Positions 51,715 to 59,226 of a stretch of DNA of 64,000 bases are shown here, piece after piece; within the stretch, counting starts at the first letter, position 1, and each line of letters begins with the position of its first letter. Where the stretch lies: NCBI GenBank assembly GCA_039028975.1, contig JBCCHB010000040.1, positions 43,167-107,166 of the forward strand, read 5' to 3'. A program made the translations under genes and the position numbers. Under the pieces are notes generated by a model. It made no database searches. It was not told the origin of the DNA and saw only the letters and a list, made by a program, of their open reading frames with translations. This DNA comes from JAHBNG01 sp039028975. Its GTDB lineage: Bacteria; Chloroflexota; Anaerolineae; Caldilineales; Caldilineaceae.

Positions 51715-53229
51715 TTATCCGTCAACCCAGTCAAAGGTGCGTTCCACAGCCTTTTTCCAACCAGCATAACCAATTTCCCGTTCTTGCTCATCGATTTGGG
51801 GCTGCCATTGCCGATCAACCTGCCAGTTCGAACGTAGTTCTTGGATGTTTGGCCAATAACCGATTGCCAAGCCGGCCGCATAGGCCGCTCCTAAACTAGT
51901 CGTTTCTGCCACCTGAGGACGAATCACTTCCGTACCCAGAATATCACTCTGAAGCTGCATTAGAAAATTGTTGACGGTGGCACCACCGTCAACTTTCAGA
52001 CTTTGAAGTGGAACACCAGAATCAGCATTCATAGCATCCAACACCTCACGGGTCTGGTAACAAATTGACTCAAGGGCTGCTCGTACAATATGTGCCCGGT
52101 TGATGAAACGCGTCAGGCCGACTAGAACACCCCGGGCATCGCTACGCCAGTAGGGTGCAAAGAGCCCGCTAAAGGCTGGGACAAGATAACATCCACCCGT
52201 ATCTGGTACGCTCTGAGCGATGGTCTCGGTCTCCGCTGCATCATCAATCATATTCAGGCTGTCTCGTAGCCATTGAACTGTTGCCCCACCCATGTTAATG
52301 GACCCTTCCAGGGCATACGTAGTCGGTTCTGTACCAAACTGATAACAGACAGTCGTCAAGAGCCCGTTTTGACTGCGAATTATCTCTGTGCCTGTATTTA
52401 ATATCATGAAGCAGCCTGTTCCATATGTGTTCTTGGCTTCACCCGGAGAGAAGCACGTCTGGCCTACCGTGGCCGCCTGCTGATCACCTAGATTTCCGGC
52501 AATGGGGATCGATCCGCCAAATGGACCATCGGCTACTGTATGGCCATAGAAGTTTGGATCGCTGCTAGGGCGAATCTCTGGCAGCATGGCACTGGGAATC
52601 CCGATAATTTCGAGCAACTCATCGTCCCATGTAAGGCTCTCGAGATCCATGAGCATGGTACGGCTGGCATTTGTCACATCTGTAATATGCTGGCCCCCAT
52701 TGGGGCCTCCGGTGAGCTGCCAAATTAACCAGGTATCAACGGTACCCAAGAGTAGCTCGCCTGCTTCTGCGGCCTCCTGTGCACCATCTACATTATCCAG
52801 AATCCAGCGGACCTTTGGTCCGGCAAAGTAGGTGGCAATGGGTAAACCGGTTTTATAGTAGATCTGATCTGCGCGACCGGCATCGGTTAACGTTTTGCAA
52901 ATCTCGTCTGTACGCAGATCTTGCCAGACAATGGCATTATATATTGGCTGACCCGTCTGCTTGTTCCAGACAATAGCCGTTTCTCGCTGGTTGGTAATAC
53001 CGATAGCCGCCAGAGAATCTGACGTTAAGTTTGCCTTTTGTAAGGTTGTCTCAATGACTTTTTGAACCTGCTGCCAAATTTCGAGCGGATTGTGCTCAAC
53101 CCAGCCGCTTTGGGGAAAGATCTGCTCATGCTCGCGTTGATCGAAGGCCACGACAGCCCCTGCTTTATCAAATATCATAAATCGACTGCTTGTTGTTCCT
53201 GAGTCGATGGCACCGATGTACTTTGTCAT
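51715..53229 (-). CDS. glpK: Glycerol kinase
   Basis: ATP-dependent phosphorylation of glycerol to glycerol 3-phosphate. The 504-residue FGGY-family protein begins YIGAIDSGTTSSRFMIFD and has GWVEHNPLEIWQQV, GITNQRETAIVWNKQTG and NAIVWQDLRTDE. The C-terminal half has GTGCFMILNTG and LKVDGGATVNNFLMQLQSD. All are typical of GlpK. AGGGAAA precedes the ATG. It lies between dhaL and dhaM, so the kinase routes for glycerol and dihydroxyacetone are co-expressed. Confidence 0.97.
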   Translation of the reverse strand: MTKYIGAIDSGTTSSRFMIFDKAGAVVAFDQREHEQIFPQSGWVEHNPLEIWQQVQKVIETTLQKANLTSDSLAAIGITNQRETAIVWNKQTGQPIYNAIVWQDLRTDEICKTLTDAGRADQIYYKTGLPIATYFAGPKVRWILDNVDGAQEAAEAGELLLGTVDTWLIWQLTGGPNGGQHITDVTNASRTMLMDLESLTWDDELLEIIGIPSAMLPEIRPSSDPNFYGHTVADGPFGGSIPIAGNLGDQQAATVGQTCFSPGEAKNTYGTGCFMILNTGTEIIRSQNGLLTTVCYQFGTEPTTYALEGSINMGGATVQWLRDSLNMIDDAAETETIAQSVPDTGGCYLVPAFSGLFAPYWRSDARGVLVGLTRFINRAHIVRAALESICYQTREVLDAMNADSGVPLQSLKVDGGATVNNFLMQLQSDILGTEVIRPQVAETTSLGAAYAAGLAIGYWPNIQELRSNWQVDRQWQPQIDEQEREIGYAGWKKAVERTFDWVDG

Positions 53230-53284
53230 TTTTCGATTTCCCTATTTAGTTGTTGCAGGGTTAGAATCTGTCTTAGCCACTTGC

Positions 53285-54025
53285 CTACTTTCCCCATATC
53301 TTGGCCGCTGCTTCAAAGAGAAAATAAGTGCTAGTGGCTCCGGGATCTTGATGACCTCTGGATCGTTCACCTAGGTAGCTAGCACGGCCTTTGGTTGCAA
53401 CGAGTTCAACGGTTCGTTCCATGCCTGCGTGGGCGGCTTGTTCCGCGGACAGAAAGATTGTCCCGATATCCATTTGATTCTCTGTCGCGTCTTGCATGGC
53501 TAGTATGGCTGGTTCCAATGCATCAATCATAGTTTTTTCGCCCATGGAGGCTTTTCCGCGCTGTTTGACACCCTTGAGGCCACCAACGAACATGGCCACA
53601 ATCTGCTCTATTGTGGCACTTTGTAGGCCGGATGCGGCTGGGCTTGTGGTAACTGTACCACCTATCACGGGTTGGTTAAGCTCAGTTGCCGAAACAGGAG
53701 GCAGCGCCTCATTTGCCGTTATCTGTTTGGCTACATTGGCGGCATGAAGAAAGAATGAGCCATACAGAGGACCGGCGGCGCCTCCGATACTATTGATGAG
53801 GGTAAAAGCAATAGTGCGCAGGAATGTCGCAATATCGGTTGGGCCTGATGGCCCTGTGAGGACCCGCCGCACCTGCTCTGTTCCGCGACACATATTGATC
53901 CCATGATCGGCATCACCAATGGCTGCATCTAACTCGGTAAGAACCCCCTCGCGCTGCGAAATATAGTCTGCGTAGAGGAGCAACCACTGGCTCAATTCCT
54001 CGAGTGATATTTCCTGCTCCGACAT
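53285..54025 (-). CDS. dhaL: Dihydroxyacetone kinase ADP-binding subunit DhaL
   Basis: Holds ADP/ATP permanently and transfers phosphate to dihydroxyacetone bound on DhaK. The 246-residue helical protein shows the metal-binding aspartates in LDAAIGDADHGINMCRG and later GGAAGPLYGSFFLHAA, GKASMGEKTMIDALEPA and GRASYLGERSRGHQDPGA, all typical of DhaL. The ATG at 54025 is preferred to a GTG two codons upstream. It is somewhat longer than common DhaL (about 210), because of an insert near 115-140. It is separated from dhaK by 161 bases with a decayed repeat. Confidence 0.94.
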   Translation of the reverse strand: MSEQEISLEELSQWLLLYADYISQREGVLTELDAAIGDADHGINMCRGTEQVRRVLTGPSGPTDIATFLRTIAFTLINSIGGAAGPLYGSFFLHAANVAKQITANEALPPVSATELNQPVIGGTVTTSPAASGLQSATIEQIVAMFVGGLKGVKQRGKASMGEKTMIDALEPAILAMQDATENQMDIGTIFLSAEQAAHAGMERTVELVATKGRASYLGERSRGHQDPGATSTYFLFEAAAKIWGK

Positions 54026-54090
54026 GTTCACTCTTGCCTCAGCCTCTTATGATTATGATCTAAGTAAAGTTGAAGCACTTGCGTCACCCT

Positions 54091-54153
54091 TTACTTAGAT
54101 CCGTTTGAAAAGTGTTGTTTAGACCCAATGGTAGAGCTTGGAACACCCCAAAG
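54091..54153 (+). repeat. Family B repeat, truncated copy
   Basis: The left end ATCCGTTTGAAAAGTG and core GTTTAGACCCAATGGTAGAG follow the consensus, but the right end is missing. It lies between dhaK and dhaL. Confidence 0.55.
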
Positions 54154-54186
54154 TACCAAAGAGTTATCAATGTTACCTTTTACCTT

Positions 54187-55173
54187 TTACCACCAAAGGG
54201 TTGGCGTGTGGACGGGGGCGTTCCAAAGGGCAAGCAATTCTGGATCAAGGCGCATCAAAGTCACTGCACAGCCAGCCATTTCTAGGCTAGTAATATAATT
54301 GCCAATAAGTTGCTGCTCGATAAGTACCCCTTGTGCCTCCAGCACTTGATGTACATGGCGATAGACAATATATAGCTCCTGCTGGGGGGTACTTCCCAAT
54401 CCTGTAACCATAACCAGGACCGGTTCGCCAGCACGTAAATTGAGATCTTCTACAATGGGTTGCAGCAGCATCTCTACAATCTCATCTGCATCGGTCATCG
54501 GTAGCCGATCTCGCCCGCGTTCACCGTGAATACCTACGCCTAACTCGATCTCTCCATGAGGTAGATCAAAGGTCGGATAGCCAACATTTGGCGAAATACA
54601 GCTAGTTAGCGCAACCCCCATGCTACGAGTCTGCTCACTAGCTCGTTGTGCAACAGTAACAACCTCATCGATAGGCTGCCTGTTCTCAGCTGCGGCACCC
54701 GCAATCTTCTCTACAAAGACAGCGGCCCCTAGCCCACGCCGCCGCGTTATATCGTCTACGGCTACATCATCATTGACCAATACAGAACGAATGAGGATCT
54801 CCTCTTCTTCGGCCATTTCTGTGGCCATTTGCATATTTAGGACGCCGCCAGCGTGATTTTTAACGATATAGATGACACCTTGACCGCTATCAACAGCTTT
54901 GGTTGCAGCCAAATATTGGAGCGGGGTGGGGCTGGTAAATACGTCTCCTGGACAGGCCGCGTCTAGCATTCCAATACCTACGTAGCCGATGTTGAGAGGC
55001 TCATGGCCACTCCCGCTTCCACTCACAATGGCCACCTTTTCGTGGACAGGGGCATCTGCACGATATACGTATCTAGGCGTGTAGTTGACTCGTAGGAGAT
55101 TCCGATGGGCCAGTTCGATTCCTTCTAGACTTTCATTGACAGCGTCTGCAGGACGGTTAATCAGCTTTTGCAT
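54187..55173 (-). CDS. dhaK: Dihydroxyacetone kinase substrate-binding subunit DhaK
   Basis: Binds dihydroxyacetone covalently through a histidine and receives phosphate from DhaL. The 328 residues show KVAIVSGSGSGHEPLNIGYVG, PGDVFTSPTPLQYLAATKAV, VKNHAGGVLNMQMA and ELGVGIHGERGRDR, which holds the substrate-binding His. VMVTGLGSTPQQELYIVYR follows. All are standard for DhaK. It is the first gene of the operon, transcribed away from the bactofilin gene. The 55174-55592 gap between them holds two repeats and the promoters. Confidence 0.96.
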   Translation of the reverse strand: MQKLINRPADAVNESLEGIELAHRNLLRVNYTPRYVYRADAPVHEKVAIVSGSGSGHEPLNIGYVGIGMLDAACPGDVFTSPTPLQYLAATKAVDSGQGVIYIVKNHAGGVLNMQMATEMAEEEEILIRSVLVNDDVAVDDITRRRGLGAAVFVEKIAGAAAENRQPIDEVVTVAQRASEQTRSMGVALTSCISPNVGYPTFDLPHGEIELGVGIHGERGRDRLPMTDADEIVEMLLQPIVEDLNLRAGEPVLVMVTGLGSTPQQELYIVYRHVHQVLEAQGVLIEQQLIGNYITSLEMAGCAVTLMRLDPELLALWNAPVHTPTLWW

Positions 55174-55222
55174 GCTGGATTCCCATTCTTAGATTTCCTT
55201 GGTTTTAGAAGCGAGAACGAAG

Positions 55223-55307
55223 TATATTGCGGTTGGGCATAGATGGGAATATTTCGATTGCATTTTCGTCGGGTAGATTATTCTCATCTATGCCATATCT
55301 AAGCATA
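55223..55307 (+). repeat. Family C palindromic repeat, copy 1
   Basis: Starts TATATTGCGGTTGG and contains a near-perfect 16-base inverted repeat: GGCATAGATGGGAATA on the left and TATTCTCATCTATGCC on the right. A related copy is at 57877-57950. The start resembles the tip of family B (TATACTGCGG). Confidence 0.7.
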
Positions 55308-55331
55308 ATTTGGACTCTTTTGGATCACAAC

Positions 55332-55416
55332 TATATTCAGCTCCGTTTGAAACCGGAGTTTGGTTACTCTTGTAGGAGCTTTGGAAGACCCCGATTTTCA
55401 AAACGACCGCAGCATA
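55332..55416 (+). repeat. Family B MITE-like repeat, copy 4 (85 bp)
   Basis: Complete copy with the left end TATATTCAGCTCCGTTTGAA and right end TTTTCAAAACGACCGCAGCA. The core is in the same orientation as the copy at 12464. It lies in the dhaK-bactofilin intergenic region. Confidence 0.8.
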
Positions 55417-55592
55417 ACTTGATTCTGGTGCACCAAAAAGACGTAGCAGATTTTTCAAATATTTAATGTTACTCTGAAGCATAGCGTCGCTAGTTTTGAC
55501 CCTAGTAATATGGTATCATATAATCTAGAACGCTCAGAATTGGACAAATGCGTAATTCGGAAATATAAACTGATTCCTGGGAGATAGATTTT

Positions 55593-56033
55593 ATGTTTGG
55601 GCGACCACAGCGACCCGAGCCAGATTCCATAGAAGTAATCATTGGGCCCAGGGCTACCTTTTCGGGCCGATTGAGATGTGATGCGAGCGTGCGTATCGAT
55701 GGCGCGGCCGAAGGGGGTCATATAGAGACACCCGCCAACGTGATTCTGACTGAAATGTCTCGTGTTCAGTGCGATATTACAGCAAAGACAGTGAGCATTC
55801 GAGGAATCTATCAGGGAACGATTCATGCCGATCGGGTTGAGTTGCTCTCTGGTTCTCAGATCTTCGGTTCCCTCCACGTCAATACTTTTTTTATGGATGA
55901 GGGTGTGTTGATGCGTGCCGAGTTGAACATTCAAGGTTCACCCACAGAGGATACGATTGAGCTACCCAGGCCTAGAGATATAACAAACTCGTCTTTGCCA
56001 GTGGTGCGCCCCCCCACTGAGACACAAATATAG
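55593..56033 (+). CDS. Bactofilin (polymer-forming cytoskeletal protein)
   Basis: 146 residues with the bactofilin beta-helix core (about 12-115). Repeated short strands are interspersed with glycine turns: VIIGPRATFSGRLRCDASVRID, then IRGIYQGTIHADRVELLSGSQIFGSLHV. Flanking tails are short and polar (the C-terminal proline-rich VVRPPTET). Bactofilins polymerise without nucleotide and organise envelope functions. The ATG follows GGGAGA by about ten bases. No envelope hydrolase gene adjoins it. It is divergent from the dha operon. Confidence 0.9.
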   Translation: MFGRPQRPEPDSIEVIIGPRATFSGRLRCDASVRIDGAAEGGHIETPANVILTEMSRVQCDITAKTVSIRGIYQGTIHADRVELLSGSQIFGSLHVNTFFMDEGVLMRAELNIQGSPTEDTIELPRPRDITNSSLPVVRPPTETQI

Positions 56034-56070
56034 AAGTTCTATAAAACCCATCCAGAAAGCACGCCGTCTG

Positions 56071-56105
56071 CAGTTCTGCCCTTATGCTTGGCTTTTACAG
56101 AACTG
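56071..56105 (+). promoter_or_regulatory. Inverted repeat upstream of tpx
   Basis: CAGTTCTG and CAGAACTG form a perfect 8-base inverted repeat with a 19-base loop, 53 bases before the tpx start. No T run follows, so it could be an operator or mRNA hairpin. The function is not established. Confidence 0.3.
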
Positions 56106-56157
56106 ACAAATATAGATAAGTCCTTTCAACACAACATGATTAGTTCAAGGAGAAAAA

Positions 56158-56670
56158 ATGAGCAATAGTGTAACCCTTAAGGGGGAAACAACCTTTAGTG
56201 TCAGCGGAAATCGTTTGAGCGTAGGTGATAAGGCACCCGATGTAGAATTGGTTAGCGGATTTGGTGCCAAATCGAACTTGTTGGGTGATACCAGTGGCAA
56301 AGTACGTCTAATTAGTGTGGTGCCCAGTATTGATACGGGGATTTGTGATGCCCAGACTCGTCGTATGAATGAAGAGGCTAGCTCATTGGGTGATACCGCG
56401 GTCGTGTTAACTGTCAGTGCAGATTTGCCAATGGCCCAAGGGCGTTGGTGCGGTGCTGCCGATGTGGAAAATGTACAGATGCTTTCGGATCCGGCGGCTT
56501 CAATATTTGGCCCTGCTTATGGAACTCAGATCGATGATCTTTATCTTGATCAGCGCGCTATCTTTATTGTAGATGCGAGCGACACAGTCCGTTATGTTGA
56601 ATATGTACCGGAAATTGCACAACACCCTGATTATGACGCTGCTCTGGCTGCGTTGAAAACACTCCTCTAG
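56158..56670 (+). CDS. tpx: Thiol peroxidase (Tpx-type peroxiredoxin)
   Basis: Reduces H2O2 and organic peroxides with thioredoxin. The 170-residue protein has the family layout: VTLKGETTFSVSG, GDKAPDVELVSGFG, the peroxidatic Cys in SVVPSIDTGICDAQTRRMNE, and the resolving Cys in GRWCGAADVENVQMLSD. The C-terminal DQRAIFIVDASDTVRYVEYV follows. AAGGAG lies seven bases before the ATG. Its neighbours are bactofilin and plsY, with katG and a Fur-family regulator 3-5 kb further on. Confidence 0.96.
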   Translation: MSNSVTLKGETTFSVSGNRLSVGDKAPDVELVSGFGAKSNLLGDTSGKVRLISVVPSIDTGICDAQTRRMNEEASSLGDTAVVLTVSADLPMAQGRWCGAADVENVQMLSDPAASIFGPAYGTQIDDLYLDQRAIFIVDASDTVRYVEYVPEIAQHPDYDAALAALKTLL

Positions 56671-56686
56671 CTAACCCTCCAATGTC

Positions 56687-56771
56687 TTAGGGTCTGTCCA
56701 AGAATAACCTAGCAAATCTCCCGGTCTTACACCATAAAAATTGCCTTACTTATTTCTGGACGGACCCTTAA
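56687..56771. repeat. Palindrome-ended element F between tpx and plsY
   Basis: About 85 bases with ends TTAGGGTCTGTCCA and TGGACGGACCCTTAA, an inverted repeat of about 14 bases with one wobble that extends imperfectly inwards. It looks like a small non-autonomous element. I see only one copy in the window. Confidence 0.65.
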
Positions 56772-56815
56772 ATTGCCGCAAATTTATTTTGGAAAATTTC
56801 AGAATAGGATTAAAT

Positions 56816-57481
56816 ATGTACTGGATTGCCGTTCCTATTGCGGCCGTAATCGGTTACCTGCTTGGCTCTACACCTGTGGGCGTTTTGGTTTGCCGTCTAT
56901 ATGGCGTTGATATTCAGCAGGTGGGTAGCGGGCGAACCGGTACAACCAATGCGTGGCGTGCTGCGGGCGTGAAAGCCGCTGCCCCCACGCTCATTGGGGA
57001 TGCCATTAAGGGGGCTGTGGCGATTTGGCTAGTTCGTTCTCTGTTCGTGGCCATTTTTCCCGATCCTGTCTCTATGTCGGTTGATGAAGCGACCTCTCGT
57101 ATTACTGCGTTTCACCTCGCATCTGCTTTGGCAGGAGCAATGGCCGTCATCGGTCATAACTGGTCAATATTTCTTGGCTTTAAAGGTGGTGCTGGGGGGA
57201 TTACGTCTGCTGCAACGACTATGGCCCTCTTTCCTTTGGCTGGCGGAATTGTCTGGTTAGTCGGTGCACTGCTCTATTGGTGGTCACGCGTGGCCTCTGT
57301 TGCAACCTTTTCGGTTGGTGCCGCAACCTTTGCCTCCTTTCTCATATTGGCTGTCAACCAACGAGCACCCTGGCCATATATCGTTTATGGAATCATTGCC
57401 CTTATCTCCGTATATATCGCGTTACAATCGAACCGAGAAAAATTGAAGGCCGGAGAAGAACGAGTGATTACCCTATGGTAG
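56816..57481 (+). CDS. plsY: Acyl-phosphate:glycerol-3-phosphate acyltransferase PlsY
   Basis: Membrane enzyme that makes lysophosphatidate, the first lipid intermediate, from glycerol 3-phosphate. The ATG at 56816 (MYWIAVPIAAVIG) gives 221 residues with about six or seven helices. The longer frame to 56741 starts inside a repeat element and is rejected. Motif 1 reads GSGRTGTTNAWR, where the common form is GSGNPGATN. Motif 2 is GFKGGAGGITS, where the common form is GFKGGKGVAT. The deviations look lineage-specific rather than inactivating. It shares its substrate with the glpK/glpD operon. Confidence 0.88.
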   Translation: MYWIAVPIAAVIGYLLGSTPVGVLVCRLYGVDIQQVGSGRTGTTNAWRAAGVKAAAPTLIGDAIKGAVAIWLVRSLFVAIFPDPVSMSVDEATSRITAFHLASALAGAMAVIGHNWSIFLGFKGGAGGITSAATTMALFPLAGGIVWLVGALLYWWSRVASVATFSVGAATFASFLILAVNQRAPWPYIVYGIIALISVYIALQSNREKLKAGEERVITLW

Positions 57482-57876
57482 TCTGATGTTTGCGTTTTTG
57501 AACAGTTCCATGTAAACTAACGTCGATGTTCGTTGGTCCATGTCAGTTAATCGGGGGTGAAACGTCAGGTTACTTCTCCCGAATGCTGTTATTGTATTCT
57601 TGCTTCTGTTGTAAATTCTGTGTATTTCCTCTTTCGTCATCTAAAATCCATCTTTAGTATCTGTAAACAATAGCATGGACTTTAGTAATTCAGTACCGTT
57701 TTAAGCTGAATGTAGAATTTTTGGCTTCATGCCAGTCTGCTGAACACCGTCTGCAAGTTTGACGCTCCACTCTGTCATCTTATTGTATTCCAAAAAATTG
57801 TATCCAATTTATATGTATTTCTTTATACCTGCATTTGATCTGGCTGAAAGTCCAGCAAATATGCAGGCAAATGACT
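57482..57876. other. AT-rich intergenic stretch after plsY
   Basis: I see no gene, terminator or repeat here that I can support. Base composition is AT-richer than in the coding regions, especially 57580-57830. Confidence 0.4.
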
Positions 57877-57950
57877 TATACTGCGGTTGAGCATAGATGA
57901 AACTCATCCAATTGATGTAGTTGGATAGATTATCCTCATTTATGTCAGGC
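57877..57950 (+). repeat. Family C palindromic repeat, copy 2
   Basis: Starts TATACTGCGGTTGAGCATAG and ends ATTATCCTCATTTATG, matching the copy at 55223 at both ends, with a different middle that has its own ATCCAATTGATGTAGTTGGAT palindrome. It lies about 50 bases before the aquaporin gene. Confidence 0.65.
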
Positions 57951-58001
57951 TAGGTATGTTGCGTATGGCAATACGCTCAATCCACCCTTAAAGGAGAAGA
58001 T

Positions 58002-58697
58002 ATGCAAAAGTATGGCGCAGAGTTTTTTGGAACATTCTGGTTGGTTCTTGGTGGTTGTGGTAGTGCGGTCTTGGCGGCTGCTTTCCCTGATGTCGGGATC
58101 GGTTTGCTTGGTGTTTCGTTGGCGTTTGGGTTAACGGTGCTAACCATGGCTTTTGCCATTGGCCATATATCTGGCTGCCATCTGAATCCAGCCGTATCGA
58201 TTGGCCTTTTCACAGGAGGGCGTTTCTCGGCAGGCCAGCTTGTCCCATATATCATTGCTCAGGTTTTGGGTGGGATTGCCGGCGCAGGGGTGCTCTTTGT
58301 GATTGCCAGCGGGGCTGCTGGTTTTGATGTTACAGCGGGATTTGCTTCCAATGGATATGGAGAGTATTCACCTGGTGGATATAATATGGTTGCCGTGTTG
58401 GTAACTGAGGTTGTCATGACTGCCATGTTCCTCATTGTGATTCTTGGTGCAACGGATGGGCGAGCGCCTGCTGGATTTGCCCCTATTGCTATCGGCCTCT
58501 GTCTTACCCTGATTCACCTGATTAGCATTCCTGTTAGCAACACGTCCGTCAATCCTGCCCGCAGCACTGCTGTAGCAATTTTCACTGGGAATCCTGCGCT
58601 TATTGGCCAGCTCTGGTTATTCTGGGTTGCTCCGATAGCTGGTGCTATCCTTGGTGCTCTAATCTACCGTTTCTTGGGCAGCTATCAGGAAGAATAA
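58002..58697 (+). CDS. aqpZ: Aquaporin Z-type water channel
   Basis: 231-residue, six-helix MIP-family channel. Both NPA motifs are present: GHISGCHLNPAVSIG and SNTSVNPARSTAVA. The aromatic/arginine filter has the AqpZ set: Phe in SLAFGLTVLTM, His in LIHLISIPV, Thr before the second NPA and Arg after it. A water rather than glycerol channel is therefore expected. The sequence is remarkably close to the proteobacterial AqpZ pattern across its length (ASNGYGEYSPGGYN, FAPIAIGL), which may point to transfer. AAGGAGA precedes the ATG. It is the only gene before the terminator at 58934. Confidence 0.93.
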   Translation: MQKYGAEFFGTFWLVLGGCGSAVLAAAFPDVGIGLLGVSLAFGLTVLTMAFAIGHISGCHLNPAVSIGLFTGGRFSAGQLVPYIIAQVLGGIAGAGVLFVIASGAAGFDVTAGFASNGYGEYSPGGYNMVAVLVTEVVMTAMFLIVILGATDGRAPAGFAPIAIGLCLTLIHLISIPVSNTSVNPARSTAVAIFTGNPALIGQLWLFWVAPIAGAILGALIYRFLGSYQEE

Positions 58698-58933
58698 GCT
58701 GGATCTGGCTGCAGTGTCCATAGAACCAAAGCTTTCAGCTAGTCAGCCGTCAGCGTTCAGCCAGAATTTGGCTTTGTTTCAGGCTCAATTTTTATACTTA
58801 CCTATACTCAGTAGATCGCATCAACGTTGTGAAATCTTTCTCCTTTCGCCCACCTAAGATTTCTCCTCAGACTTCCCTTTGGCTCTGCTCAGGGCAGGCT
58901 CAGAAATGACACATTGCGATCTGCTGATACTAT

Positions 58934-58970
58934 AAAAAGTCCGGCTCTGCTAAAAGAGCCGGACTTTTTT
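58934..58970. terminator. Bidirectional intrinsic terminator
   Basis: Stem AAAAAGTCCGGCTCT / AGAGCCGGACTTTTT, 15 bp with a six-base loop and T runs on both exits, lies between aqpZ and the convergent katG. Between aqpZ and this hairpin is repetitive DNA: CAGTCAGC-like short repeats near 58735-58765 and a CCTGAGC-type repeat piece near 58865-58905. Confidence 0.92.
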
Positions 58971-59073
58971 TATACCTATTTTGCTGCACGTAACTGCGTC
59001 TATTCCTCTTGATCCAGGCGGATAAACCGCCATCTCAAGCCAAGTTGACAAACCGCCAACGCCTGTTGTCAAC

Positions 59074-59158
59074 TATACTCAACTCCGTTTGAAGACAAGT
59101 GCTTGGTCTCTCTAGCAGAGCTGTCGAAAACACCTGTTTTCAGAACGACCGTAGTATA
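59074..59158 (+). repeat. Family B MITE-like repeat, copy 5 (85 bp)
   Basis: Complete copy with the left end TATACTCAACTCCGTTTGAA and right end TTTTCAGAACGACCGTAGTA. The core is in the same orientation as the copy at 12464. It lies downstream of katG. Confidence 0.82.
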
Positions 59159-59226
59159 ACTACCTTGGCTCGGCAAACACACAGGAGGTAACTGTTAGGT
59201 GCAGTTTACTAAACGAGGTGTTGAAC

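Noticed and set aside
58002..58697. Calling the AqpZ-like gene a confirmed recent horizontal transfer
   Set aside because: The proteobacterial-like pattern is striking, but AqpZ is highly conserved in general and no tree or composition test could be run.
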